From DAIPJH01 sp036770365 (GTDB lineage: Bacteria; Pseudomonadota; Alphaproteobacteria; Rickettsiales; UBA998): a stretch of DNA of 49,281 nt. The notes below the pieces were generated by a model. The model was not told the origin of the DNA. It did not search any database and saw only the letters and a list, made by a program, of their open reading frames with translations. Position numbers and translations under genes: made by a program. Positions 7,534-17,026 of the stretch are shown piece by piece. The DNA is taken from assembly GCA_036770365.1 (NCBI GenBank), contig DAIPJH010000014.1, positions 1 through 49,281 on the forward strand. The letters are read 5' to 3'. Each line of letters starts with the position of its first letter. The first letter of the stretch is position 1.

Positions 7534-10347
7534 TTAGAATAAATCACCAACAACTTGGTAGACTGCATTTGCTGACAGTCCGCGGTAATCATCCCCAGGG
7601 AAGTAGAGCTTGACCCTATCCCATAAATTTTCAACACATGACGAAAGTTTAGGATCATCACATGATGCATTATAGGTAACGTTTGTGGGAGTGATAGCCT
7701 TAAGACCGTCTTCGATATCAGGAGGTACATTGCCTTTATACATGGTGTATTCTTCACCTTTACCCCATGCATCGGTATTACCACATACATCAAGATATTT
7801 CCCATGGTTAAAGGCCATTGCTTTCACCCAATCGCCGCTGCCACCGCTGCCAGAACTTAAATTGCTGGTTTCCGTGACATAAGCAATATAAGGGTTGCGT
7901 GTGCCTGTAACATCTTCATCATAGATAAGGGTATCCCCGACAAGTGCATAGTCCAATCCACCTTGACCATCGCCAATAATGCCTGGTGCGCGTTCACCTG
8001 TATCAATATCACCAATCAAATCATTGTTGATGTAGCTAGAAAGCATATCACCGACATTGAAGCCGCCAATACCGATCCCTGCATTTGGAAAGCGTTTGTT
8101 TTCAGTCGGATCAGATACGTAGCCACGCCATCCTAATGGCCACGGCATCATTTTTTCGCGGTTTTGTCTGAGAACATCTGCTGATCCACATGAAGCATCA
8201 CCCGATTTATCACAGACCAAGCGAGTATATTGCGCACCTGCACGTCCCAAAATAATATCTTCGCCCGTTCCCTGTTTGAAGACAAGTTCGTGCTTGGCAA
8301 GGCAGTTCAGACCTGTTTCACGTGCGCTCCGTGCTTGGTAGAGTTTGAGTTCTGACCAGCTCGTGATTGGATCGGTTTTGCGCATACGATCTTTGAGTTG
8401 TGCAGCATCATAAATATCTTGGATGATACCCGTGCCGCTGCCGTTCATAACATCCATATACGATTCTAATAAAATCTTAGGGTCATACCTACCATTAAAA
8501 TTCACGCTAGTACGCGCAGAAGCTTGTCCTTTGCCTCCGCCAATACGACATGATTGTGTTTCGCGTCCTACACCAACGATCGCAATTTTTGAACCTTGTG
8601 AACTGAGAGGATCTGGTGAAGTAGCATGTGTTCCACACTCTTTTCCTGTATCCCAGCACCGAATATAGGGCAGGTGATTACCAAAATAATCGGTGAATTT
8701 ATACCCTTCAGGTACACCCCTAGGGAAATTATGGATAGTCGATTTTCGCATTTTGAGCGTGTTGATCGGCACAACATTTTTACGTAAATAAGCACAAAGG
8801 TTTTTGATGTTGTTTCTGCCTGTACCACAGAGTAGACCACCAAGCCAGCCCCAGACATCACGCCCCCCCCAGTTGGTTGCACAGCACTGACCAGAAGAGT
8901 TGCTGCCAGAATCGCCTCCGTTAGTGTTACTTTGACATCCTATCCATGTCCAACACCAGAACCACCAAAATTTTAAGTAATAGCAGACAATGTTGATGGC
9001 GATTTTACGTAAAATTGGCCAGTTAAAGTTGGATGCGCGCCACGACATGACGTCCACTTTAAGATATTTATCTCCTGTATTACCAGCACAACGCACTTGG
9101 TAGAGCGGGTTGCCATAATAGGCTACTGTTAGCCAGCTATAATAATCTCTTTCGTTATAGTTAAAGTCCCAGCGTGGGCTGAACGGGTGACTTGGATCGA
9201 AAATACGTTCAACTTGCTGCTCAACTAAGCCGTTAGTACAGATTTGACCAAATGGTTGGGAGGAGCTAGGGCTACAGCGAAATGGTGAGCTACCTTGTGT
9301 TGGTGGTTGGATAGCGTTAGGACCATAAATACTCACCTGAGTTCTTGCATAATTGGGTTCGACGTCCGTCGTAATGAATGTGCTGCTATAGTTGCGCATG
9401 GTATAACCGGGATTGACGAGGAGTTTTCGCCACGCGGCTTGGATATAATCTGATGGGATATATTCGACATCTTCATCTTTGACGGGAATAAGTCGTAACG
9501 GTTGGCAAAGACTTTCGGCCTTTTCGCCAACCATAGGCAATGCGCCTTGTTGTTCGAATGCACGGCGAGCATAGCGTGCGCGAGCTAAAATATATTGGTT
9601 AGCACAATTATCAAGCTCTGCGCGCATCCAGTAAGGATCGTAAGGATCAGGAGAGCCGCTATTAGGCAATAGCATAGGAATACATGAATTGACTGTATCA
9701 GCAGGATCAATTTGTGTTAAACGATTGCTGTAGACGTCAGTGTTGCTCTCCCCGCGATATAATTTGCCAAGATAGGGGTGACGCGCTGTAGCTGTTAGTG
9801 ACTCAGGCGGGTAATTTTGGCAGTAAGCTTGGAGCGTACCCGTACACCATCCCATATCTTCATTCGGGTCGGTTGTATCAGGAAATTTTTGAAAGCCCAG
9901 CGGTGGACGATATTCTGGTGGGTTGCCTGCTGTGCCTGCAAAATGTGGTTGCTGTAGGCTGATCAGATACCACGGGCTGAAATCAAGGACAGATTTTGTA
10001 CGTGTGGATTTATGTGCCGCGCAGTTTTGTGGGCGTGTACCTTGTACTTCTTTTTTATTAAGGCACATATCAAGATATGTATTATCTTGATCTGCGGTTG
10101 AACCCTTTGCAGGTGTGCCTGCGGGAAGGTTTGTGCCACATTCTCCGTCTGACGGTGCTGCTGCACCACCACCACCCCCAGCAGGGGTATTACTTGCAGC
10201 AAGATGCGTTAACGCTTCACATTGAAAGTTATAGACCTGAGCAGACGCTTCATGATGTAACATCATGGAAGTAAGCACTATACATAAAACGATACAAATT
10301 TGCTTCATTGTCATCCACTTATGAGACTTTATGTTTAGTTCGCTCAT
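7534..10347 (-). CDS. Large secreted Cys-rich protein of unknown function
   Basis: A 937-residue exported protein. A signal peptide lies at MKQICIVLCIVLTSM, so internal ATGs at 10314 or 10308 may be the real start. There are about 35 cysteines and long Asn/Pro/Tyr-rich stretches. A strongly hydrophobic, Trp-rich segment (LRKIAINIVCYYLKFWWF, about residues 446-463) could insert in a membrane. Near residues 795-815 the sequence YALVGDTLIYDED followed by PYIAYVTE faintly resembles the GD-x-hydrophobic-x-x-D and H-x-A-Y-V strands of CHAP/NlpC-type domains, but the catalytic His is not evident. I do not recognise the family. Confidence 0.6.
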   Translation of the reverse strand: MSELNIKSHKWMTMKQICIVLCIVLTSMMLHHEASAQVYNFQCEALTHLAASNTPAGGGGGAAAPSDGECGTNLPAGTPAKGSTADQDNTYLDMCLNKKEVQGTRPQNCAAHKSTRTKSVLDFSPWYLISLQQPHFAGTAGNPPEYRPPLGFQKFPDTTDPNEDMGWCTGTLQAYCQNYPPESLTATARHPYLGKLYRGESNTDVYSNRLTQIDPADTVNSCIPMLLPNSGSPDPYDPYWMRAELDNCANQYILARARYARRAFEQQGALPMVGEKAESLCQPLRLIPVKDEDVEYIPSDYIQAAWRKLLVNPGYTMRNYSSTFITTDVEPNYARTQVSIYGPNAIQPPTQGSSPFRCSPSSSQPFGQICTNGLVEQQVERIFDPSHPFSPRWDFNYNERDYYSWLTVAYYGNPLYQVRCAGNTGDKYLKVDVMSWRASNFNWPILRKIAINIVCYYLKFWWFWCWTWIGCQSNTNGGDSGSNSSGQCCATNWGGRDVWGWLGGLLCGTGRNNIKNLCAYLRKNVVPINTLKMRKSTIHNFPRGVPEGYKFTDYFGNHLPYIRCWDTGKECGTHATSPDPLSSQGSKIAIVGVGRETQSCRIGGGKGQASARTSVNFNGRYDPKILLESYMDVMNGSGTGIIQDIYDAAQLKDRMRKTDPITSWSELKLYQARSARETGLNCLAKHELVFKQGTGEDIILGRAGAQYTRLVCDKSGDASCGSADVLRQNREKMMPWPLGWRGYVSDPTENKRFPNAGIGIGGFNVGDMLSSYINNDLIGDIDTGERAPGIIGDGQGGLDYALVGDTLIYDEDVTGTRNPYIAYVTETSNLSSGSGGSGDWVKAMAFNHGKYLDVCGNTDAWGKGEEYTMYKGNVPPDIEDGLKAITPTNVTYNASCDDPKLSSCVENLWDRVKLYFPGDDYRGLSANAVYQVVGDLF

Positions 10348-10427
10348 GCTAACACCATATAATATGACAAGTTTATTACAATTTTGTTACAATTTTATAA
10401 AGAAATCACACAAAAACCATTTTATTT

Positions 10428-11882
10428 TCATTTCTCAGCGGGTGAAGTTGGGGCTGGCAGATTTCCTTGCTGTGGGATTTTCTTTTCCATTTCTTTGGAA
10501 TAGACCTTCGTATCCAAAATGAGCTTATTTATCATGTCAGCATTTTTACGAATTTCAGGGTTGTTCTTACTTTCCTTTTCAATATCTTTGATGCGTTGAA
10601 GTGCTTCTTCAGAATAGTGGGGTTGATATGTTTTCTCTGGCGCATGCTGGTTCGCAGGTGCGAGTGGAGATGACGGTACAGGTTGAGGAGGTGTTGTAGG
10701 AAGCGATAACGCTGTTTTAGGAGCAAACCCGCCTAACATTTTGGGGAGATTGCTTACATTAACGATGCCAGAACTATTGGCTGGGTTGCGTTCGTCTTCA
10801 GATATATTATCACCAAGGGTAGGGTTTTTGCCAAAAATAGATTCAGGGGAACGTGACAGCATGGAGTAGCTATAGGTTGGTAATAAAAATAGCCAATTTT
10901 CTGTGCGACGGTTAATGGCATCAACCTGTGCTTTGACAATGTTTTCGGACAAAATCGAGGAGGGTTTCACAGTAGAGGCTGCGGGATGCCAACGTTGTTC
11001 AGGTCTGTAGTGCGCTGAGATTTTTGCCCATTTATCACCAAAATTATAGAATAAGAGATGAAGTTCGAGACCATCAAAGGTTGTGAGCGTTAGCTCAAGC
11101 GGTGTTTGGCTTTGTTGTGCCTGTTGTTTCGAGGCTTGGACATCTGCGAGTACCACATCGTTAAAGCCTGCGGCTAAAATATTCATGTGATAAGAATCTG
11201 TCGTGGTTGCCCATGAGGGTTTATTGATAATGGCTAGAGGGTCACTCGGAGCATTGCGAGCGATTTCAATGGTTTGGACTGTGCCAGAGACGCTCATATG
11301 TTTAGCAAGAATATGTTTGATGCGTGTTTCAGGAATAGAAAATAGCTCCTGACGTAGCCAATAGCTTGGGAGTATCTCTAAGGTGATTTCTCCAGAACTT
11401 AACCAGCTTTTTTGATCGAGAACATGGCGGAGATACGTACCTCCAAGACTTTGTTTAAATGAGCCAATATAGGCATCGAACAACGGAGCGTTGGGTTCGT
11501 TGCCAATCATCTTAACGCGAATAGCATTGTCGGCGTCAAGACCAAGATGTTGCCATAGCTCAGGGTTGCCTGTTTTTTCTTCGATTAAAGTGCTGGCCGA
11601 GAGTATATCTATAAGGTGCTGAACTTTATAGTTTTTTGCTGGAAAGTTACTGCGGGTGGCAACACGCCAGTCATTATGTTCATCCAATATGAGAATGAGT
11701 TTATCTTCGTTGCCTTTGGTTAGCTCAATGCGTTTGATTTGAGAAACAACGCTTCCAAGCTTAGGAGCAAATAAGGCAACATCACGAGAGTGCATGGTTT
11801 CTGCTTGGTTTTGATTGAGAGAATCTAGCGTAAACCAGAGAGCAATGCAGGTGAGAATGGCAAGAAAAATGAGGCGTTTCAT
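10428..11882 (-). CDS. DUF4340 domain protein of Gld-like ABC system
   Basis: A 484-residue membrane-anchored protein (N-terminal hydrophobic segment MKRLIFLAILTCIALWFTL). Its extracytoplasmic region fits DUF4340: I-x-x-I-x-L-T-K near the start, a W-R-V strand, the N-Y-K-V-x-x-L-I-D-I-L helix and the N-P-E-L-W-x-x-L-G-L-D segment. The C-terminal 120 residues are Pro/Lys-rich and probably flexible. The start at 11882 is set by an ATGA overlap with the stop of the upstream GldG-like gene. DUF4340 proteins commonly follow GldG-like genes; their exact role is not established. Confidence 0.85.
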   Translation of the reverse strand: MKRLIFLAILTCIALWFTLDSLNQNQAETMHSRDVALFAPKLGSVVSQIKRIELTKGNEDKLILILDEHNDWRVATRSNFPAKNYKVQHLIDILSASTLIEEKTGNPELWQHLGLDADNAIRVKMIGNEPNAPLFDAYIGSFKQSLGGTYLRHVLDQKSWLSSGEITLEILPSYWLRQELFSIPETRIKHILAKHMSVSGTVQTIEIARNAPSDPLAIINKPSWATTTDSYHMNILAAGFNDVVLADVQASKQQAQQSQTPLELTLTTFDGLELHLLFYNFGDKWAKISAHYRPEQRWHPAASTVKPSSILSENIVKAQVDAINRRTENWLFLLPTYSYSMLSRSPESIFGKNPTLGDNISEDERNPANSSGIVNVSNLPKMLGGFAPKTALSLPTTPPQPVPSSPLAPANQHAPEKTYQPHYSEEALQRIKDIEKESKNNPEIRKNADMINKLILDTKVYSKEMEKKIPQQGNLPAPTSPAEK

Positions 11883-13771
11883 GATGGTATATGCCCTCGC
11901 TTTTTGCGCCACAAGGGCAATAAGAGTGCCGTCAAAATAACAAGAATGGGTATCAAACCAATATTGACGAAGGTAATGATGCTATCAAGACGGTGAATTT
12001 CTTGCGCAAGATTTTTGCGCACATCGCGTAATGCTTTACGTGTTTGTAGTAATTCACCGCGAAAATTATCAAGCTCTTTTTTTGCTTCAGCGTTAGGTAA
12101 GTTGGTGTTGTTGCCGCTTGCCGTACGTTTGAGCAGCTCAAGTTTACGCTCCAAATGACTGAGTTTCTCTCGCAAATCATCTTCTTTATGGCGATAACGT
12201 GCTTCGGAGTTACGACGCATCTTATTAACCACAGTAAAACTACGAGTAGTGTCGCTGCGGCTACGTAGTGAGATAAGGTCTTGCGATCCACTGAGATAAT
12301 CCATCGCGTTCATGATGAACGCACCATTGTCTGAAGTTGGATTATAAATAGTTTTATTATAGAACTGCTGAACCTTGACCCATAATCCATCACGCAGCAT
12401 GTCGCTATCCGCGAGTAAAATCAGGGTAGCATCTTCTATTGCATAAGGAATGTGTCCTTTAGTTGTTCCTCGTTCTGGAAACGCTGAAGGAGCGCGCCCT
12501 TGAATACGCACAGCAATATCTTGGGGTTTGCCACGAGATTTGAACGTTTTAAACAAAACATTAGGATTGTCACCATTGGTTTCAACCACATTAGCGGCTT
12601 CATCCGCACTATTAGGGGAAGAGAAAATAAGACTTTTCCACGTGGTTTTGCGGATATTTTCTGATGCGTTGGGTGTGGTTGGAATTTTGCTTTGTAGCCC
12701 TACAGGGCGAAAATATCCTGACGCAATAACACGAATGACACTAAGATCGCTGGTGATAATATCATCTTTGGCGAGATTGGATTTTGGAAGTTCAAGCCAT
12801 GTAAGGTTTGTGATCGCTTCTATCGGAGATGCACCTTCTTCTAGTGGAATACTCACCGCATTCTCACCATCTGTTAGTACGCGCTGATCAGGCATTTCTG
12901 CACCCCAGCTCGCAAGAATGCGGTTGAGGTGTGAATTAGTTTTACGAACACCAGGGACTTCTGCCAAAGGATCGGTAATGACCATCATCTTACCGCCGAG
13001 CATGAGGTATTGATCAATGCGGTATAACATTTCATCGCTGAGTAAATTAGGATGTACCACCATTAAAACATCAACGACCTTTGGATCAAGTTCTTGCTTG
13101 TCATCTGTTTGATAATGAACATCATATTGCGATTCCATCTGTTGCAATATCGCCCATGTATTCTCAGGTTGGCGCGGTGTATCCACCATGCCGATGCGCA
13201 TAGGGAGGTTGCTGACGACATAGATAGACGGTTTATGTGGATTGGAGAGATTATAGATGAGTTTGGTCAGGTCATATTCTAAAAACGCCGCCCGTTTTGG
13301 GTTAAAGAACGCAATTGTTGAATTGTCATCAAGACCACCCGTTGCCGTAAGACCAAAGAAAAGTTTTGTCCCCATTGTATCTACGCCAATACCTTGAATA
13401 CCTGCTTTAATGGCAGCGTCCTCAGCTTCAGAATAAGGGACAGGGTCAATGATTTCGAGCTTGATTTTTCCGCCTGATAACGCTTCGTAATGGCGAAGCA
13501 AGCCGCGCACACGCGTTGCGTAGGATTGAATGGCAGGAAAACCTGAGGCTTGCTGCGCTGAATAATAAAGGCGAATATAGACCTTTTCTTTAAGATTTTT
13601 CAACGTGTTGCGCGTGCCGTCAGTAAGCGTGAAGAGTTGGTTCTCGGTTAAATCAACCTGTTTTGCGCCAAGAAGATTTCCTGCCATCATATTGATGCAG
13701 ATCATCAGCATGGCAGTGAGGGCGAGGGTTGCATACCCTATGCGGCGTTGTTTTTGTGTGCGTGATAACAT
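11879..13771 (-). CDS. GldG-like ABC transporter auxiliary protein
   Basis: A 630-residue protein with an N-terminal transmembrane helix, a large extracytoplasmic region (ABC-transporter auxiliary/GldG domain, about residues 35-480), a coiled-coil of Arg/Lys/Glu/Leu heptads (about 540-600) and a C-terminal membrane helix ending in basic residues. Recognisable parts are the L-T-E-N-Q-L-F-T-L-T-D-G-T segment near the start and L-M-L-G-G-K-M-M-V-I-T-D-P in the core. Start 13771 is supported by AAAGGAG and by a one-base gap from the permease stop. With its neighbours it forms a Gld-like exporter whose substrate is unknown outside Bacteroidetes. Confidence 0.85.
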   Translation of the reverse strand: MLSRTQKQRRIGYATLALTAMLMICINMMAGNLLGAKQVDLTENQLFTLTDGTRNTLKNLKEKVYIRLYYSAQQASGFPAIQSYATRVRGLLRHYEALSGGKIKLEIIDPVPYSEAEDAAIKAGIQGIGVDTMGTKLFFGLTATGGLDDNSTIAFFNPKRAAFLEYDLTKLIYNLSNPHKPSIYVVSNLPMRIGMVDTPRQPENTWAILQQMESQYDVHYQTDDKQELDPKVVDVLMVVHPNLLSDEMLYRIDQYLMLGGKMMVITDPLAEVPGVRKTNSHLNRILASWGAEMPDQRVLTDGENAVSIPLEEGASPIEAITNLTWLELPKSNLAKDDIITSDLSVIRVIASGYFRPVGLQSKIPTTPNASENIRKTTWKSLIFSSPNSADEAANVVETNGDNPNVLFKTFKSRGKPQDIAVRIQGRAPSAFPERGTTKGHIPYAIEDATLILLADSDMLRDGLWVKVQQFYNKTIYNPTSDNGAFIMNAMDYLSGSQDLISLRSRSDTTRSFTVVNKMRRNSEARYRHKEDDLREKLSHLERKLELLKRTASGNNTNLPNAEAKKELDNFRGELLQTRKALRDVRKNLAQEIHRLDSIITFVNIGLIPILVILTALLLPLWRKKRGHIPS

Positions 13772-13772
13772 C

Positions 13773-14522
13773 TTAGTTTCTCCTTTGTTCCATGATGACA
13801 ATGGTGGCAAAAAGCCATGCTGTCATGAGTGAGAAGAAATAGATAAGTGAACGCCATTCCAGAACCCCGCGAATAATCGTGCCAAAATGAGTGAGGAAGC
13901 TAAAGTTGGCAAGCGTATCTACCACGGAGTTAGGCAGCCAGAAATTAAAGAAATTGATGATCATAGGATAGCCAAGAATGGTAAAGACAAGGCAGGTTGT
14001 CACGCTAAGGACAAATGCGACCACTTGAGAACGCGTAATCGCTGAGAGGCATGACCCAATAGCAATATAGCTACCTGCCATCAATAGGCTGCCAACATAA
14101 CCAGCAACGACGACCCCATTATCGGGTGATCCAAGATAATTAACCGTGATCCAAATGGGAAAAGTGAGAAAAAGTGCAAATGAGGTGAATGCCCATGCAG
14201 CAAAAAACTTTCCCATGACAATTTGCCAGAGCGGAATAGGAAGCGTCACCAAGAGTTCGGCTGTACCTGAGCGACGCTCTTCTGCCCACAAGCGCATGGT
14301 GATCGCAGGAATAAGGAACAGATAAAGCCATGGATGCCACATGAAAAACGGTTCTAGATCTGCTTTGCCGCGAGAAAAGAAATCACCAATAAAAAAAGTA
14401 TTTGAACCAAGTAGTAGCAAGAAAACGGCAAGGAAGATGTAGGCAACTGGAGATAAGAAGTAGCTCTGTAATTCACGCTTAAAGACGGCGCGCAGCCCAT
14501 GCCATGCAAAAGAAAAGTTCAT
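13773..14522 (-). CDS. ABC-2 type transporter permease (GldF-like)
   Basis: A 249-residue inner-membrane permease with about six transmembrane segments. The start ELQSYFLSPVAYIF and the segment ITMRLWAEERRSGTAELLVTLP are typical of the ABC-2/GldF family; the latter carries the conserved E-E-x-x-x-G-T-x-E coupling motif. It overlaps the ATPase gene by four bases (ATGA) and is followed at once by the GldG-like gene, so the four proteins are almost certainly made from one mRNA. Confidence 0.9.
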   Translation of the reverse strand: MNFSFAWHGLRAVFKRELQSYFLSPVAYIFLAVFLLLLGSNTFFIGDFFSRGKADLEPFFMWHPWLYLFLIPAITMRLWAEERRSGTAELLVTLPIPLWQIVMGKFFAAWAFTSFALFLTFPIWITVNYLGSPDNGVVVAGYVGSLLMAGSYIAIGSCLSAITRSQVVAFVLSVTTCLVFTILGYPMIINFFNFWLPNSVVDTLANFSFLTHFGTIIRGVLEWRSLIYFFSLMTAWLFATIVIMEQRRN

Positions 14523-15268
14523 GCGTGTGTCTCCTCAGACGGTGCTGCTGTTGCAAGTTTAAGGAAGAGGTCATCGAGGCGGTGGAGCTTACTGTCTTTA
14601 AGTAATTTTTCAGGCGTCCCCATAGCGGCAATCTTTCCTTTGACCAGAATGCTGGCACGGGTGCAGACGGCATCAACTTCTTCTAAAATATGGGTCGAAA
14701 TAATAATTGCTTTATCCTTGGACATGGATGTGATGAGCTGGCGCACTTCATGTTTCTGTACGGGGTCAAGACCATCTGTCGGTTCATCAAGAATCAATAC
14801 TTCAGGGTCATGCAATATCGCTTGAGCTAGCCCGACGCGACGTTTGAACCCTTTGGAGAGTTCTTCCATAGGTCTATGCCACACACTTGCAAGTTCTAAT
14901 TCATGTTGGACATAGATTAATCGAGCATCCAACATATCAGGGCGCATTCCACGTGCTTCCCCACAGAATTTTAAAAATTGTGCCGGAGACATATCAGGAT
15001 AAAGTGGCGCGCCTTCAGGTAAATAACCTAGATGCGCACGCGCACGTATAGGATCATCTAACATGCTGACCCCGCAAATAGAAACAAAGCCCTCATCGGG
15101 CGTGAGGTAGCCCGTAATCATACGCATAGTGGTGGTTTTTCCTGCACCGTTTGGCCCTAAAAATCCGAGGACTTCACCTTGCATGACACCCAAGGTCACG
15201 TTATCTACGGCAACCACATCGCCAAAATGCTTTACTAATCCTGCGACTTCTACGCGCGCCTGAGTCAT
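14519..15268 (-). CDS. ABC transporter ATP-binding protein (GldA-like)
   Basis: A 249-residue cytoplasmic ATPase that powers the adjacent ABC-2 permease. Walker A is GPNGAGKTT (residues 38-46), the signature is a variant ELSKGFKRR, and Walker B with D-loop is VLILDEPTDGLDP. The H-loop sits in IIISTHILEEV. I chose the ATG at 15268 because AAAAGGG lies six bases before it and the protein then begins at the usual place; the open frame extends 30 codons upstream across a hairpin. First gene of the four-gene exporter operon. Confidence 0.92.
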   Translation of the reverse strand: MTQARVEVAGLVKHFGDVVAVDNVTLGVMQGEVLGFLGPNGAGKTTTMRMITGYLTPDEGFVSICGVSMLDDPIRARAHLGYLPEGAPLYPDMSPAQFLKFCGEARGMRPDMLDARLIYVQHELELASVWHRPMEELSKGFKRRVGLAQAILHDPEVLILDEPTDGLDPVQKHEVRQLITSMSKDKAIIISTHILEEVDAVCTRASILVKGKIAAMGTPEKLLKDSKLHRLDDLFLKLATAAPSEETHA

Positions 15269-15290
15269 GAATTGCCCTTTTGATAATACT

Positions 15291-15319
15291 AACATAGACC
15301 GCCTGACGCGGTCTATGTT
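15291..15319. terminator. Perfect 12-bp hairpin between ppa and the exporter operon
   Basis: AACATAGACCGC (15291-15302) pairs with its exact complement at 15308-15319 across a 5-base loop. It lies between the end of ppa (15410) and the start of the exporter ATPase (15268), both leftward. Neither side has a real T-run, so it may be a factor-dependent terminator or an mRNA leader structure rather than a classic intrinsic terminator. Confidence 0.5.
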
Positions 15320-15409
15320 ACCAGTGAACAATTTGTATGTGCTTATCTTATGTAGCAAAATAAGCCATAAGTAAAGAATAAGAACAGTGTTGTTTTATAG
15401 ATAAAGAAT

Positions 15410-15943
15410 TTAGCTAACTTGTTTGTAACGTTCGACCGCTTCTGAGATAATCTCAGCGGCGACATGTTGATCTTTCCAGCCCAGAATTTTTACCCATTTT
15501 CCTTTTTCTAGGTCTTTGTAATGTTGGAAGAAATGAAGGATTTGTTCGGTAAGGATAGCAGGTAATTGTGTATAGTCGGTAACATCATTATAGAATGGGT
15601 GCAGTTTAGCGACAGGGACAGCAAGAATCTTTTCATCCACGCCGCCATCATCTTCCATCAATAAGACGCCAATAGGTCGCGCTGCGATCACGCTACCCGC
15701 TTGCACAGGAAACTGGCTAAGAACTAGTACGTCCGCAGGGTCACCGTCGCCAGAGAGTGTGTGAGGGATAAAACCATAATTGCATGGGTAGAACATGGCG
15801 GTGTGAATGAAACGATCCACAAAAAGCGCGCCTGATTCTTTGTCCATTTCATATTTGACAGGCTGAGAACCCATAGGGACTTCAACTATCACGTTGATAT
15901 TCCACGGTACATCTTTGCCAACAGGTATTTTATTGATATCCAT
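15410..15943 (-). CDS. ppa: Inorganic pyrophosphatase (family I)
   Basis: A 177-residue soluble enzyme that hydrolyses pyrophosphate to two phosphates, pulling biosynthetic reactions forward. The family I active site is complete: V-x-V-E-V-P near residue 20, KYEMDKESG, the Y-P-C-N-Y-G-F-I-P-H-T-L block, and the signature D-G-D-P-x-D-V-L-V (about residues 65-73). The C-terminal E-x-G-K-W-V-K segment is also present. Length is standard. The gene stands between the thioredoxin-like gene and the Gld-like operon, reading in the same direction. Confidence 0.97.
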   Translation of the reverse strand: MDINKIPVGKDVPWNINVIVEVPMGSQPVKYEMDKESGALFVDRFIHTAMFYPCNYGFIPHTLSGDGDPADVLVLSQFPVQAGSVIAARPIGVLLMEDDGGVDEKILAVPVAKLHPFYNDVTDYTQLPAILTEQILHFFQHYKDLEKGKWVKILGWKDQHVAAEIISEAVERYKQVS

Positions 15944-15983
15944 TGCTCTATTCCTTAGCGGGTTGTTAGGGTGTTGTTAATGT

Positions 15984-16748
15984 TTAATAGGTGATGCTCG
16001 ATGAGGGTTTGGTAATCGTTGTTTTGTCTTGGAGAGTCCCTGCGTCATTGATAAGTTTTAACAGGCTTTCATTATCCAAAACACCTACGATTTGCGCCAA
16101 AGATTTCCCTTTTCGAAAGACTGCCATGTAAGGGATTGAACCCGTAAATTGCAAGCCTTTTTTTGTTAGTAAATCACGTGCTTTCAAGCGTTCACCAGAA
16201 TCAGCGAACACATAGGGTGTGAATGTAGGGGTAGGCGCGTGTTGGGCGAGATAGTGAATGAATGCTTCCGGTTTTTCGTCGATTGAGATGGGAATGATGC
16301 GGATTTTATTTTGCATCGTCTGTGTGATGTTTGAAATAGTTGGAAACATTTTATGGCAAAAGGGACACCATGACGCATAAAGAAAGATCAGGGTTGGCTT
16401 GTCGCCCATGTCTTCCATGATGGTGTTTAGATCTGAGGCCATGAACGCAACCGCAGGAGCGGGTAGGATAGGGCGAGGTTTTTTGAGGGTGACACTATAA
16501 TCATTTTTTTTGGCAGCGTGAAATGCGGACTCTGCCTCGTGTTGTAATTGTGTAAGGTTTTGTGCGTTATCGACTTCTTGCGATGCAGGCATAAAGAATC
16601 GATTAATACCCCACAAAATAATAGAGACCACCAACAGAATGTTTAAACCTTTATCAAGCAGTTTTTGTATTTTTTTAGCCTTGGCCTGACGTGGTGTCGG
16701 CGAGCTATTCTCTGGTGTTTCTTGCGGTGTTTCAGGTTCTAACGTCAT
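15984..16748 (-). CDS. Membrane-anchored thioredoxin-fold protein (TlpA-like)
   Basis: A 254-residue protein with a cytoplasmic Pro/Glu/Lys-rich N-terminus, one transmembrane helix (about residues 36-52) and a periplasmic thioredoxin-like domain with active site WCPFC (residues 127-131), followed by K-M-F-P and a cis-Pro region (GSIPYMAVF). It probably reduces or exchanges disulfides in exported proteins. The open frame continues to 16982. I chose the ATG at 16748 because the upstream part has no domain-like sequence, but no strong ribosome binding site marks this start and an ATG at 16811 is possible. Confidence 0.8.
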   Translation of the reverse strand: MTLEPETPQETPENSSPTPRQAKAKKIQKLLDKGLNILLVVSIILWGINRFFMPASQEVDNAQNLTQLQHEAESAFHAAKKNDYSVTLKKPRPILPAPAVAFMASDLNTIMEDMGDKPTLIFLYASWCPFCHKMFPTISNITQTMQNKIRIIPISIDEKPEAFIHYLAQHAPTPTFTPYVFADSGERLKARDLLTKKGLQFTGSIPYMAVFRKGKSLAQIVGVLDNESLLKLINDAGTLQDKTTITKPSSSITY

Positions 16749-17026
16749 GGTGATACTTATCAAATCGAATGAATGCAAGGCTGTGAGAGGTATTTTAGAA
16801 GGATTTATCATTTTTGCAATCGCTGAGCCGACGAGGATAACGAATCTTGAGGAGGCGTTGCTAAACTGCATCTTGTGGTTAAAATCGTGTGTTAATACTA
16901 GGGGTTTGGTTTTGCATCGTTGAGTGTGGTTTCTATTCATGCCAACAATAAAACTATAAATTAAAAAAAGAAATACTATCATTGGCTTTGGCGAGTAAAG
17001 ACTGATTGCTTTAAGTTAACTTACTC

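Noticed and set aside
7534..10347. Conjugation or type IV secretion proteins (TraN/TraU-like) for the Cys-rich pair
   Set aside because: The cysteine abundance is suggestive, but I see no matching motif and no tra or vir genes nearby.
10331..10673. Rightward small open frames at 10331-10522 and 10467-10673
   Set aside because: They are shadows over the 3' end of the DUF4340 gene and its intergenic tail, without start signals.
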